Source of the DNA: JBDUCV01 sp040003255
GTDB lineage: Bacteria > Actinomycetota > Actinomycetes > Mycobacteriales > Jatrophihabitantaceae
Direction: 5' to 3'
Length of the DNA stretch: 8,334 nt
NCBI GenBank assembly: GCA_040003255.1
Contig: JBDUCV010000084.1
Coordinates: 1-8,334 of the forward strand
How positions within the stretch are numbered: position 1 is the first letter of the stretch; each line of letters opens with the position of its first letter. Under the pieces are notes generated by a model. It was not told where the DNA came from and made no database searches. It saw only the letters and a program-made list of their open reading frames with translations. The translations under genes and the position numbers were made by a program. This document shows positions 1 through 6,509 of this stretch, piece by piece.

Positions 1-847
1 GCAGCGCGACGATGTAGACCTCGGGGTGGCCGAAGAACCAGAACAGGTGCTGCCACAGAATCGCGCCACCGTTGTTCGCGGTGAAGACCTGGGCGCCCAT
101 ATGCCGATCGATCCACAGCACGAGCAGCGCGGCAGTAAGGATCGGGAAAGCGAGCAAGATGAGCAGGCTGGTAACGAGGATGTTCCAAACGAAGATCGGC
201 ATTCGAAACATGGTCATGCCGGGGGCGCGCAGGGTGATCACAGTGGTGATCATGTTGACCGCGCCGAGGATGGTGCCCAAACCGGAGATAGCCAGCCCGA
301 CGATCCAGAGGTCGGTGCCGGCGCCCGGGCTGTTGATCTCGCTGTTCAGCGTCGCGTACATCGTCCAACCGGCGTCCGCGGCGCCGCCTGGCGTCACGAA
401 GCCCGCACTCGCGGTCAATGCACCTAACACGTAGAGCCAGTATGAAAACGCGTTCAGCCGTGGGAACGCCACGTCGGGCGAGCCGATCTGCAGCGGGAGC
501 ACGAGGTTGGCGAACGCGAACAGGATCGGCGTCGCGAAGAAGAGCAACATGATCGTGCCGTGCATCGTGAACAGCTGGTTGTACTGCTCGGCCGACAGGA
601 ACTGCATGCCCGGCCGGGCGAGCTCAGCGCGCATCAGCAGCGCGAGGATGCCGCCGAACATGAAGAAGCCCATGGAGGTGACCAGATACATCCGTCCGAT
701 CAGCTTGTGATCGGTGGTGCCCAGAACCTTGAGAAACATCGAGCCCTTGGTCGCCTGGTGGACGGGGAACGGCCGGCTGATGATCGGCCGCGGAGCGACG
801 GTGGTGGTGTCGGACTCGCCCGTGGTCGGTTCGGCGGTCGTTGTCAC
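1..847 (-). CDS. ctaD: Cytochrome c oxidase subunit I, aa3-type (N-terminal part, cut by window edge)
   Basis: This is the membrane-embedded catalytic subunit of the aa3 terminal oxidase, which reduces O2 to water with electrons from cytochrome c and pumps protons. The 282 visible codons hold an N-terminal cytoplasmic tail of about 45 residues and then hydrophobic helices. Family landmarks are present: the low-spin heme a ligand His96 in TMHGT, the D-channel entry Asp125 with Asn132 in the DVAFPRLN segment, and GHPEVY at 273-278, which carries the CuB ligand His274, the proton-channel Glu276 and the cross-linked Tyr278. The HH pair and the second heme ligands lie beyond the edge. The GTG at 845-847 was chosen because GGAGG lies five bases upstream; an in-frame GTG at 857-859 overlaps that site and is less likely. 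The gene upstream on the same strand is 135 bp away, so ctaD probably has its own promoter. Family assignment is essentially certain. Confidence 0.97.
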   Translation of the reverse strand, partial: MTTTAEPTTGESDTTTVAPRPIISRPFPVHQATKGSMFLKVLGTTDHKLIGRMYLVTSMGFFMFGGILALLMRAELARPGMQFLSAEQYNQLFTMHGTIMLLFFATPILFAFANLVLPLQIGSPDVAFPRLNAFSYWLYVLGALTASAGFVTPGGAADAGWTMYATLNSEINSPGAGTDLWIVGLAISGLGTILGAVNMITTVITLRAPGMTMFRMPIFVWNILVTSLLILLAFPILTAALLVLWIDRHMGAQVFTANNGGAILWQHLFWFFGHPEVYIVAL

Positions 848-852
848 CGTTG

Positions 853-857
853 CCTCC
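853..857 (-). promoter_or_regulatory. Ribosome binding site of ctaD
   Basis: GGAGG on the minus strand, five bases before the GTG at 847. It decides between two in-frame GTG codons, because the upstream one (857-859) would lie on top of it. Confidence 0.75.
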
Positions 858-918
858 ACTTGACTTCGCTCGGCTGCTCGATCGTGCGCGACGACGACGT
901 GATCGTTCGCCACTAGAA

Positions 919-924
919 AGGATA
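919..924 (-). promoter_or_regulatory. Possible -10 element for ctaD
   Basis: TATCCT on the minus strand fits the loose actinobacterial -10 pattern TAnnnT and lies 72 bp before the ctaD start, in the only gene-free stretch available. It sits in one of the few A/T-richer spots of the spacer. I see no convincing -35 hexamer at 16-18 bp, so this is only a candidate. Confidence 0.2.
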
Positions 925-982
925 GACAGTTCGGCTCACACGCGCCTCACCCACCCGCAGGTCTCCCCCAATTCGGCGGATT

Positions 983-2041
983 TCACAGTGCGGCTGGGTC
1001 TTCGGCGCGTGGCACACCCACCTGATCGGCGGCTTGGTCCAGTACCCGCTGCACGGCGAGGGTGTCCGACAGCGACATCGTCGCGCTTTGCAGGGCACCG
1101 GCGCGGACGCAGTTGGTGACCTCGATGAGTTCGTGCGCGTACCCGGCACCGAGCGGCGGCTCGGTGATCGTCTGCGGAAGCACATCGGGGCGATGGAGCA
1201 CGAGCTGGCTCGGGTGGTGGAACCGCGGCAGGACATCGATCCACCCGGCCGTCCCGAAGACCCGGGCCTGGCCCGGCATCGCGCTGTGCAGCGAGGTGAT
1301 CAGGCTCGCGCTGGCGCCGTCGGGGTATCCGAGCAACAGCGCGGTGTCGATCTCGACACCGGTTGACCCGATCGACCCGTGCGCGGTGACCCGGTCCGGT
1401 GGCCCGAGCACCATATCGGCGAAGGACACCACGTAGACGCCCAGATCCAGCAGTGCGCCGCCGCCAAGCTCGGGGGCGAAGAGCCGATCGGCCGGATCGA
1501 CGTCGCGCAGGATGCCAAGGTCGGCCTGTACCCCGCGGACCCTTCCGATCGCCCCGTCGGCGAGCAGTTCGCGCAACCGAACCATCGCCGGTTGGAACCT
1601 GGTCCACATCGCTTCCATGGCGAAGACGCCGTGCTCGGTCGCCGCGGCGACAACCTGCTCCGCGCCGGCCAACGTCGCGGTGAACGCCTTTTCGACGAGC
1701 ACCGCCTTCCCGGCGCTCAGCGCGGCGAGAGCGATGGCCTGGTGCTGCGGGTGCGGCGTGGCGATGTACACGGCGTCGACGTCGGGATCGTCGAGTAGCT
1801 CGCGGTAGGACCCGTACGAGCGCTCGATTCCGTGCCGCGCTGCGAACGCGGCGGCCCGGTCGGCCGAACGCGACCCGACGGCGACGAGTTCGGCCCCGGC
1901 CACGTGGACGAAGTCGGGCGCCAGGTCATTGGCGATCCGTCCGGGGCCGGCAATGCCCCATCGCACCGGCCGGTCGCTCGCCCTCGCATCGCCCACCACG
2001 ACGGTTACCCTGCCACCCGCCGCTGCTGTCCGGTCAGACAC
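983..2041 (-). CDS. Gfo/Idh/MocA family NAD(P)-dependent oxidoreductase, dihydrodiol/xylose dehydrogenase-like
   Basis: Predicted soluble NAD(P)-dependent dehydrogenase of sugars or cyclic diols. The Rossmann half opens with WGIAGPGRIA (residues 28-37), followed by the ATPHPQH segment at 94-100 and VEKAFT at 116-121, the equivalent of the family EKP motif with Ala replacing Pro. The C-terminal half has MEAMWTRFQP (142-151) and GGGALLDLGVY (193-203), whose Asp199 and Tyr203 match the substrate-side motif of dimeric dihydrodiol dehydrogenases. These two segments are why I place it in that subgroup. Length (352 codons) is slightly above the usual 330-340. The excess is N-terminal: the GTG at 2041 has no ribosome binding site and abuts the repeats at 2043-2084. 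An in-frame GTG at 1999, eight bases after an AGGG, would give 338 residues and is a good alternative. The gene is divergent from the E1 gene. The substrate is unknown. Confidence 0.9.
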   Translation of the reverse strand: MSDRTAAAGGRVTVVVGDARASDRPVRWGIAGPGRIANDLAPDFVHVAGAELVAVGSRSADRAAAFAARHGIERSYGSYRELLDDPDVDAVYIATPHPQHQAIALAALSAGKAVLVEKAFTATLAGAEQVVAAATEHGVFAMEAMWTRFQPAMVRLRELLADGAIGRVRGVQADLGILRDVDPADRLFAPELGGGALLDLGVYVVSFADMVLGPPDRVTAHGSIGSTGVEIDTALLLGYPDGASASLITSLHSAMPGQARVFGTAGWIDVLPRFHHPSQLVLHRPDVLPQTITEPPLGAGYAHELIEVTNCVRAGALQSATMSLSDTLAVQRVLDQAADQVGVPRAEDPAAL

Positions 2042-2103
2042 CCGGCGCTCGGCGCCCGGCGCTCAGCGCCCGGCGCTCGGCGCCGACTACGCCGGCGTCG
2101 GGC
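2042..2103. promoter_or_regulatory. Divergent intergenic (promoter) region
   Basis: These 62 bp separate the oxidoreductase from the fused E1 gene and must hold at least one promoter unless both starts lie further inside the reading frames. Besides the tandem dyads at 2043-2084 there is a 10-bp perfect palindrome, ACGCCGGCGT, at 2089-2098, six bases before the E1 ATG. No clear -35/-10 pair is visible for either gene. Neither gene has a good Shine-Dalgarno sequence here, so leaderless transcripts or internal starts are possible. Confidence 0.45.
2043..2084. repeat. Three tandem 14-bp dyad repeats
   Basis: Three head-to-tail copies of CGGCGCTCGGCGCC (2043-2056, 2057-2070, 2071-2084). Copies 1 and 3 are identical and copy 2 differs by one base (TCA for TCG in the centre). 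Each unit contains GGCGC-nnn-GCGCC, a perfect 5-bp inverted repeat around a 3-base centre. The single difference falls in the non-palindromic centre, so all arms are intact. The array could be an operator array, a cruciform- or hairpin-forming element, or a simple slippage expansion. The sequence does not decide between these. Confidence 0.85.
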
Positions 2104-4311
2104 ATGATTGGACGTCATGAGCGAGCGCAACGGGTCTCGGTCGTGATATCGCCGCACGACCAGTTGGACGCTCGGGTGCGGGCCGCTCTCGCCGATCAGG
2201 ACGAAGCGCCGAATGCCGACCCCGAGCGGTCATTGCTGTTCGATGCGATGGCGGGTAGCCGGCAACTCGACATCCACGCCCGCCGGATGCGCGAACACGG
2301 CCGCGGCTACTACACGATCGGCTCAGCGGGGCACGAATCGAACGCACTGGTCGCGCTTGGTCTGCGCGACACCGATCCTGCCCTGCTGCACTACCGCTCC
2401 GGTGCGTTCTACCTGGCCAGGTCATTGCAGGCTGGCCGATCGCTCGATGATGGGTTGCGCGACGTCCTGCTCGGTATGCTCGGCGCCGTCGCCGATCCCG
2501 CGTCCGGCGGCCGGCACAAGGTGTTCGGCCACCCCGATCTGGCGGTCATCCCGCAGACGTCCACGATCGCCTCGCAGCTGCCCCGCGCCGTCGGCGTCGC
2601 GTTTGCGATCGACCGGGCCCGGCGGCTGGGATTGCCCACCGCGTGGCCCCGCGACGCGCTCGCCGTCACCAGCTTCGGCGACGCGTCGGTCAACCATTCG
2701 ACGGCGGCCGGCGCGCTCAACACCGCCGGCTACTGCGTGGCGCAAGGAATCGGCTTGCCACTGCTGTTCGTCTGCGAAGACAACGGGCTGGGCATCTCGG
2801 TGCCCACCCCGCAGGAATGGGTGGCCCAGGCGGCGCACCGCCCCGGCATCCGCTACGTGCCCGCCGATGGCGCCGACGTCGATGCGACCCGCGAGGTGTC
2901 TGCGGAGGTCGCGCAGTGGGTGCGGGCGACGCGACGTCCCGCGCTGCTGCACCTGCGTGCGGTGCGCTTCCTCGGCCATGCCGGGACCGACGTCGAGACC
3001 GCGTATCGCCTCGCCGCGTCGATCACCGCCGATCTCGAGCGTGATCCGCTGCTCGCGATCGGTCGGTTGCTTGGCCGCGGCGCGGCGGCGCGCTACGACG
3101 AGATCGGCCGGCGGGTTGTCTCGATCGCCGACGAGCTCGCGACCGCACCGACGCTCACCTCGTCGGTGCATGTGCTCGCCCCGCTGGCCCCACGCCGCGC
3201 CGAGGTGATCGCCACCGGGGCCCGACGGGTGGCCGACGACGGCGCGCGCGAAGTCGTGTTCGGAGGCCGACTGCCCGAGCGGGGCAGTCCGTTGACGCTC
3301 GCGCAGAGCATCAACGCCGCACTGACCGACGCACTGGCCGCCCGTCCGCAGGTGTTCGTGTTCGGTGAGGACGTGGGGCGCAAAGGCGGCGTGTACGGCG
3401 TGACCCGCGGTCTGCAGCAGCAGTTCCGGGCCGGGCGGGTCTTCGACACCCTCCTCGACGAGCAGGCGATCCTGGGCCTCGGCCTGGGGTTCGCGGTCAG
3501 CGGATTGTTGCCGATTCCCGAGATCCAGTACCTCGCCTACCTGCACAACGCCGAGGACCAGCTGCGCGGCGAGGCGGCCAGCCTGCGCTTCTTCGCCAAC
3601 GGCGCATTCCGCAACCCGATGGTGGTGCGGGTGGCGGGGCTGGGCTATCAAAAGGGGTTTGGCGGCCACTTCCACAATGACAACGCCGTGGCGGTGCTGC
3701 GTGACATCCCGGGGCTGGTGCTGGCTGTCCCGTCCCGCCCTGAGGACGCGGCGCCCATGCTGCGCAGCTGCCTGGCGGCCGCGGAAGCCGACGGCCAGGT
3801 CAGCGTCTACCTCGAGCCGATCGCGCTCTACCACGAGCGCGACTTGTACGAGCCGGGCGACCGCGGGTGGCTCGGCCGCTACCCCACGTCCGACGTGCAC
3901 GTCCCGATCGGCAGCGCGCGGGTGTACGAGTCCTCGGCGACCGGGGCGGACGACCTGACCATCATCACGTTCGGCAACGGGCTGCGCATGAGCATGCGCG
4001 CCGGTGCCCGCCTGCGGACGCTCGGGATTGGCGCCCGCATCGTCGACCTGCGGTGGATAGCGCCGCTGCCCGTGGCCGACATTTTGCGCGCGGCGAACGA
4101 GACCGGGCGGGTACTGGTCGCCGACGAGACGCGGGCGAGCGGGGGGGTCAGCGAGGGCGTGATCACCGCGCTGGTCGATCACGGGTTCACCGGACCGATC
4201 ATGCGGGTGGCCAGCGCTGACAGTTTCATCCCGCTCGGCGACGCCGCCCGCGTCGTCATGCTCAGCGAGGACGACATCGAGCAGGCCGCCCGCAAACTCG
4301 TCGCGCGCTGA
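2104..4311 (+). CDS. Fused alpha/beta E1 subunit of a thiamine-dependent 2-oxoacid dehydrogenase complex (branched-chain type)
   Basis: E1 decarboxylates a 2-oxoacid using thiamine diphosphate and passes the acyl group to the lipoyl arm of E2. Residues about 40-330 are the E1-alpha fold: HYRSGAF near 99, the thiamine/Mg motif GDAS (192-195) ending in Asn227 of CEDN, and the loop GHAGTD with His292. Residues about 395-575 are the E1-beta pyrimidine-binding domain, with GEDVG (Glu422, expected to activate the cofactor) and HFHN (522-525). Residues about 600-735 are the transketolase C-terminal domain. Its 735 codons equal an alpha plus a beta chain, so this is a true fusion with no frame break. 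The ATG at 2104 lacks a clear ribosome binding site; an in-frame GTG at 2143 would remove 13 residues. No E2, E3 or lipoate gene is in the window. The specific substrate is not determinable; branched-chain 2-oxoacids are the best guess by family. Confidence 0.93.
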   Translation: MIGRHERAQRVSVVISPHDQLDARVRAALADQDEAPNADPERSLLFDAMAGSRQLDIHARRMREHGRGYYTIGSAGHESNALVALGLRDTDPALLHYRSGAFYLARSLQAGRSLDDGLRDVLLGMLGAVADPASGGRHKVFGHPDLAVIPQTSTIASQLPRAVGVAFAIDRARRLGLPTAWPRDALAVTSFGDASVNHSTAAGALNTAGYCVAQGIGLPLLFVCEDNGLGISVPTPQEWVAQAAHRPGIRYVPADGADVDATREVSAEVAQWVRATRRPALLHLRAVRFLGHAGTDVETAYRLAASITADLERDPLLAIGRLLGRGAAARYDEIGRRVVSIADELATAPTLTSSVHVLAPLAPRRAEVIATGARRVADDGAREVVFGGRLPERGSPLTLAQSINAALTDALAARPQVFVFGEDVGRKGGVYGVTRGLQQQFRAGRVFDTLLDEQAILGLGLGFAVSGLLPIPEIQYLAYLHNAEDQLRGEAASLRFFANGAFRNPMVVRVAGLGYQKGFGGHFHNDNAVAVLRDIPGLVLAVPSRPEDAAPMLRSCLAAAEADGQVSVYLEPIALYHERDLYEPGDRGWLGRYPTSDVHVPIGSARVYESSATGADDLTIITFGNGLRMSMRAGARLRTLGIGARIVDLRWIAPLPVADILRAANETGRVLVADETRASGGVSEGVITALVDHGFTGPIMRVASADSFIPLGDAARVVMLSEDDIEQAARKLVAR

Positions 4312-4331
4312 TCAGGTGGGTCGGCGCGCTT

Positions 4332-4359
4332 CCCCGGGCCCCTCCCCGGCCGCCTCCCC
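4332..4359 (-). other. Putative G-quadruplex-forming tract
   Basis: Four C4 runs on the plus strand (4332-4335, 4339-4342, 4344-4347, 4356-4359) give four G4 runs on the minus strand with loops of 8, 1 and 3 bases in minus-strand order. This meets the usual sequence rule for an intramolecular quadruplex. It lies in the convergent spacer, just past the end of the minus-strand glycosyltransferase gene. Formation in the cell is inferred, and competing GC hairpins such as CCCCGGG are possible. Confidence 0.5.
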
Positions 4360-4364
4360 GCTTT

Positions 4365-4401
4365 TGGTCAGTTGTGCACCGCCGGGGTGCAGAACTGACC
4401 A
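4365..4401. terminator. Long hairpin in the convergent spacer, probable bidirectional terminator
   Basis: The arms TGGTCAGTT (4365-4373) and AACTGACCA (4393-4401) pair perfectly, then comes one G/G mismatch, then TGCACC (4375-4380) with GGTGCA (4386-4391) around a five-base loop, making a stem of about 16 positions. It sits between the end of the plus-strand E1 gene (4311) and the end of the minus-strand glycosyltransferase gene (4441), the expected place for a shared terminator. Neither strand has a U-tract after it, which is common in actinobacteria but leaves a non-terminator role open, for example a dispersed palindromic repeat. Confidence 0.6.
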
Positions 4402-4440
4402 CTTGTGCCGGAATTGGTCGGCTGATCGCCCGTCCCATGG

Positions 4441-5169
4441 TCAGCCCGCTGTGCCCGCGGTCGCGGTGAGGTCGCGTAGGTAGGCGGCGAACCCATGGGG
4501 CGCTCGGCCGACGGTCCGGGCGCTGGTGCGGACCGGTATCGCGGCGGTGCGCAATACTCGCAAGTGCGCGGTCTCGCTCGCCCGCCGGGCCAACGCCGCG
4601 TCCTCTCCGGATGCCACCGCCGTCCAGCCGCCGAGCGCCAGGTAGGCATCGGCCCGGATGCCGAGGTTCGCGCCGTGCACATGCGGGTGGCCGTCGCGCA
4701 GGTCGTGCCGGGCCTGCCACGCGCGCTCCGCGGCCCGGGATAGGACGTGCGGCGCTGGCAGTGCGGTTCCCAGCACGACGTGCGCACCGGCACGGGCGGC
4801 CCGGACCATGCCGCTGAGCCAGTCGACCGGGACGACGGAATCTGCGTCGGTGTTCGCGAGCCACAGTTCGCGCAGCCCCGCGCAGCCGTCGCGCATTAGC
4901 TGCGTCGCCCCGGCGGCCCGCGCGGCGCCGACCTGGCGAACCGAGACGGTCACTGTCTGCACCTCTGCTGCGGCACGCGCAATCCTCGCAGTGTCGTCGG
5001 TACAGGCGTCGAGGACGACGACCACTCGGACGCTCGGCGGGTCGGCCATCGTGCGCCGAAGGTGGATCCAGGACGCGCGGATCGCGTCGAGGCACTCGGC
5101 GATCGTCGCCGCCTCGTTGTGCGCGGGCACGACGACGCCCAGGGCGCAGATCCGGTTGCGGCGACTCAT
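4441..5169 (-). CDS. Family 2 (GT-A fold) glycosyltransferase
   Basis: Predicted soluble inverting glycosyltransferase that moves a sugar from a nucleotide donor to an unidentified acceptor. The GT-A nucleotide-binding half shows VVVPAHNE (12-19), VVLDACTDDT (51-60) and the metal-binding DAD at 108-110 in NTDADS. The acceptor half shows HGANLGIRADAYLALGGW (165-182) and the catalytic-type Glu189-Asp190 in GEDAALARR. At 242 residues it is a minimal single-domain enzyme, with no transmembrane segment or signal peptide. The ATG at 5169 overlaps the stop of the upstream gene in ATGA (5169-5166), and a GAGGG lies nine bases before it inside that gene, so translation is probably coupled. It is the last gene of the operon; the hairpin at 4365-4401 follows. 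Donor and acceptor cannot be read from the sequence. Confidence 0.92.
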   Translation of the reverse strand: MSRRNRICALGVVVPAHNEAATIAECLDAIRASWIHLRRTMADPPSVRVVVVLDACTDDTARIARAAAEVQTVTVSVRQVGAARAAGATQLMRDGCAGLRELWLANTDADSVVPVDWLSGMVRAARAGAHVVLGTALPAPHVLSRAAERAWQARHDLRDGHPHVHGANLGIRADAYLALGGWTAVASGEDAALARRASETAHLRVLRTAAIPVRTSARTVGRAPHGFAAYLRDLTATAGTAG

Positions 5170-6509
5170 CCGACGATGCCCTCGGTGGTGGCGACGGACG
5201 TCGCGCCGACAGCGAGCACCTCGAGCAAGAAGTCTTCCTCGACGTGGCGGGCGATCACCGACAACCCGGCGAGCGAGCGCACGGCCGCATGCGCCTCGTC
5301 AGCGGTACGCGGGTGGTCTCCCGCGGGGTGACGCCAGTGGCACAACACGACGATGCCGTCCGCGGTCAGCGCGTCCCGAACGCGGGCGGCCAGCAGGTCA
5401 AGGTCGGCGCAGTAGTAGCCGACCTCGCTGAGCACGATCAGGTCGAACCGACCAGTCGGCCACTCGTCCGGAATGCGCAGCCGGACGACCTCGACGTTGT
5501 CGGCCGCTCGGGAACGCGACTGCGCCACCGCTCGCTCGGCGGCGTCGGCGGCAACAACCCGGTCGGCACGCACGGCCAGCCCGGCGGTCAGCAGCCCAGT
5601 CGCGCAGCCTGGTTCGAAGGCCCGCCGGAAGTGGGACCGGGGCAGGCTGGCCAGCAGGATCTGCCGCTTGCGCCGCTCATACCAGCGACCAGCGAGGTTC
5701 CATGGGTCGTCGCGCTCGGCGTAGAGCCGGTCGAAGTAGGCCGGTTCTGCAGCACGACCCGCCCCCGCGGTGGAAGCCGGCAGCTCGACAAGGATGTCGA
5801 ACGGACGGTCGAGCAGGGTGGCCAGCGTTGCGGGCACAATCGGCTCGTCGCCGGGTCGGTCGGACAGCGCCTCGGTCTGGCTGCGATAGCAGGCCATTGC
5901 CCGTCGGCGCGCCTGGACCGCCTCGGCGTCGATGGATATCCGGCGCAGCGCGGCGACGGGCAGCTGCTCGCCCGCCGGGTCCGCCCAATGCCACGCCCAG
6001 ATCGGGTACTCGAATTGGCGTACCTGGGTAGCGTTGATCGCCCGCCCCGCCAGGGCGCAGGCCTCGTGGTCGGGGTGCCGGTCATCGCGCCACGGCGTCA
6101 ACAGCCACCCCGGCCCGGTGCCCAGCGCTTCGCGAAGCGCCGCCGTGATGGTGCCACGGTGCGCGCTCAGCGCGCCGTCGGGCAGTCCCAGAAAGGTGAT
6201 CGTCGCGGACGGCGCGAGCTCGGCCATCGCGGCGAGCGCTTCATGCCGACGGATCGTCCGCAGCTGTTCTGGGCTGTGCGAAGGCGATCGTGGATGCGAC
6301 GCCTCGCCGTCGCTCGCGATGATCAGCCGTACGTCGTGCCGGAGCGCCGCAGCCAGCACTCCGCCGGCGCCGAGTGTCTCGTCGTCCGGATGGGCGGCCA
6401 GCACGACCACCCGGGTCGACTCTTCCGGCAGCTCCAGGGCCGGCACGGTGCCGAGGACGTCATCCCAGCGGTGCGCCGGCGTGCCGGGGGCATGGTGATC
6501 GAATGTCAC
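5166..6509 (-). CDS. Bifunctional PIG-L (LmbE-like) deacetylase / class I SAM-dependent methyltransferase
   Basis: Two enzymes in one 447-residue chain. Residues about 30-245 are a PIG-L zinc deacetylase, a family that removes N-acetyl groups from amino sugars: AHPDDE at 39-44 supplies zinc ligands His40 and Asp43 and the likely base Asp42, and HPDH at 145-148 supplies the third histidine, as in MshB. Residues about 258-435 are a NodS-like methyltransferase, with DPWNLAGRWYERRKR (268-282), the SAM-binding motif FEPGCATG (298-305) and a later FDLIVLSEVGYY. The reading frame is open further upstream to 6755, but the GTG at 6509 is preferred: it overlaps the stop of the preceding gene in GTGA (6509-6506), and the extension would lie entirely within that gene and has non-protein-like composition. 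The next gene starts in a matching ATGA overlap. Substrates of both halves are unknown; the fusion suggests they act in succession on one molecule. Confidence 0.93.
   Translation of the reverse strand: MTFDHHAPGTPAHRWDDVLGTVPALELPEESTRVVVLAAHPDDETLGAGGVLAAALRHDVRLIIASDGEASHPRSPSHSPEQLRTIRRHEALAAMAELAPSATITFLGLPDGALSAHRGTITAALREALGTGPGWLLTPWRDDRHPDHEACALAGRAINATQVRQFEYPIWAWHWADPAGEQLPVAALRRISIDAEAVQARRRAMACYRSQTEALSDRPGDEPIVPATLATLLDRPFDILVELPASTAGAGRAAEPAYFDRLYAERDDPWNLAGRWYERRKRQILLASLPRSHFRRAFEPGCATGLLTAGLAVRADRVVAADAAERAVAQSRSRAADNVEVVRLRIPDEWPTGRFDLIVLSEVGYYCADLDLLAARVRDALTADGIVVLCHWRHPAGDHPRTADEAHAAVRSLAGLSVIARHVEEDFLLEVLAVGATSVATTEGIVG

Noticed and set aside
26..434. Two overlapping plus-strand open frames at the left edge
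   Set aside because: They lie opposite ctaD, whose heme- and copper-ligand motifs are unmistakable on the minus strand.
848..982. Possible regulatory RNA or small gene between ctaD and the oxidoreductase
   Set aside because: Only a short imperfect GATC-containing repeat and a weak -10 candidate are visible; no stable hairpin with a terminator or conserved riboswitch core was recognised.
2422..4182. A 586-codon open frame on the minus strand opposite the E1 gene
   Set aside because: Its product is rich in Arg, Gly, Ala, His and Gln with no motif, and it mirrors the third-position G/C bias of the E1 codons. The E1 frame has intact catalytic motifs along its whole length, so this is an antisense shadow.
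4262..5095. A 277-codon minus-strand open frame covering the glycosyltransferase and running past the hairpin into the E1 end
   Set aside because: Different frame from the glycosyltransferase, Arg-rich, crosses the convergent spacer and its hairpin, and has no motif.
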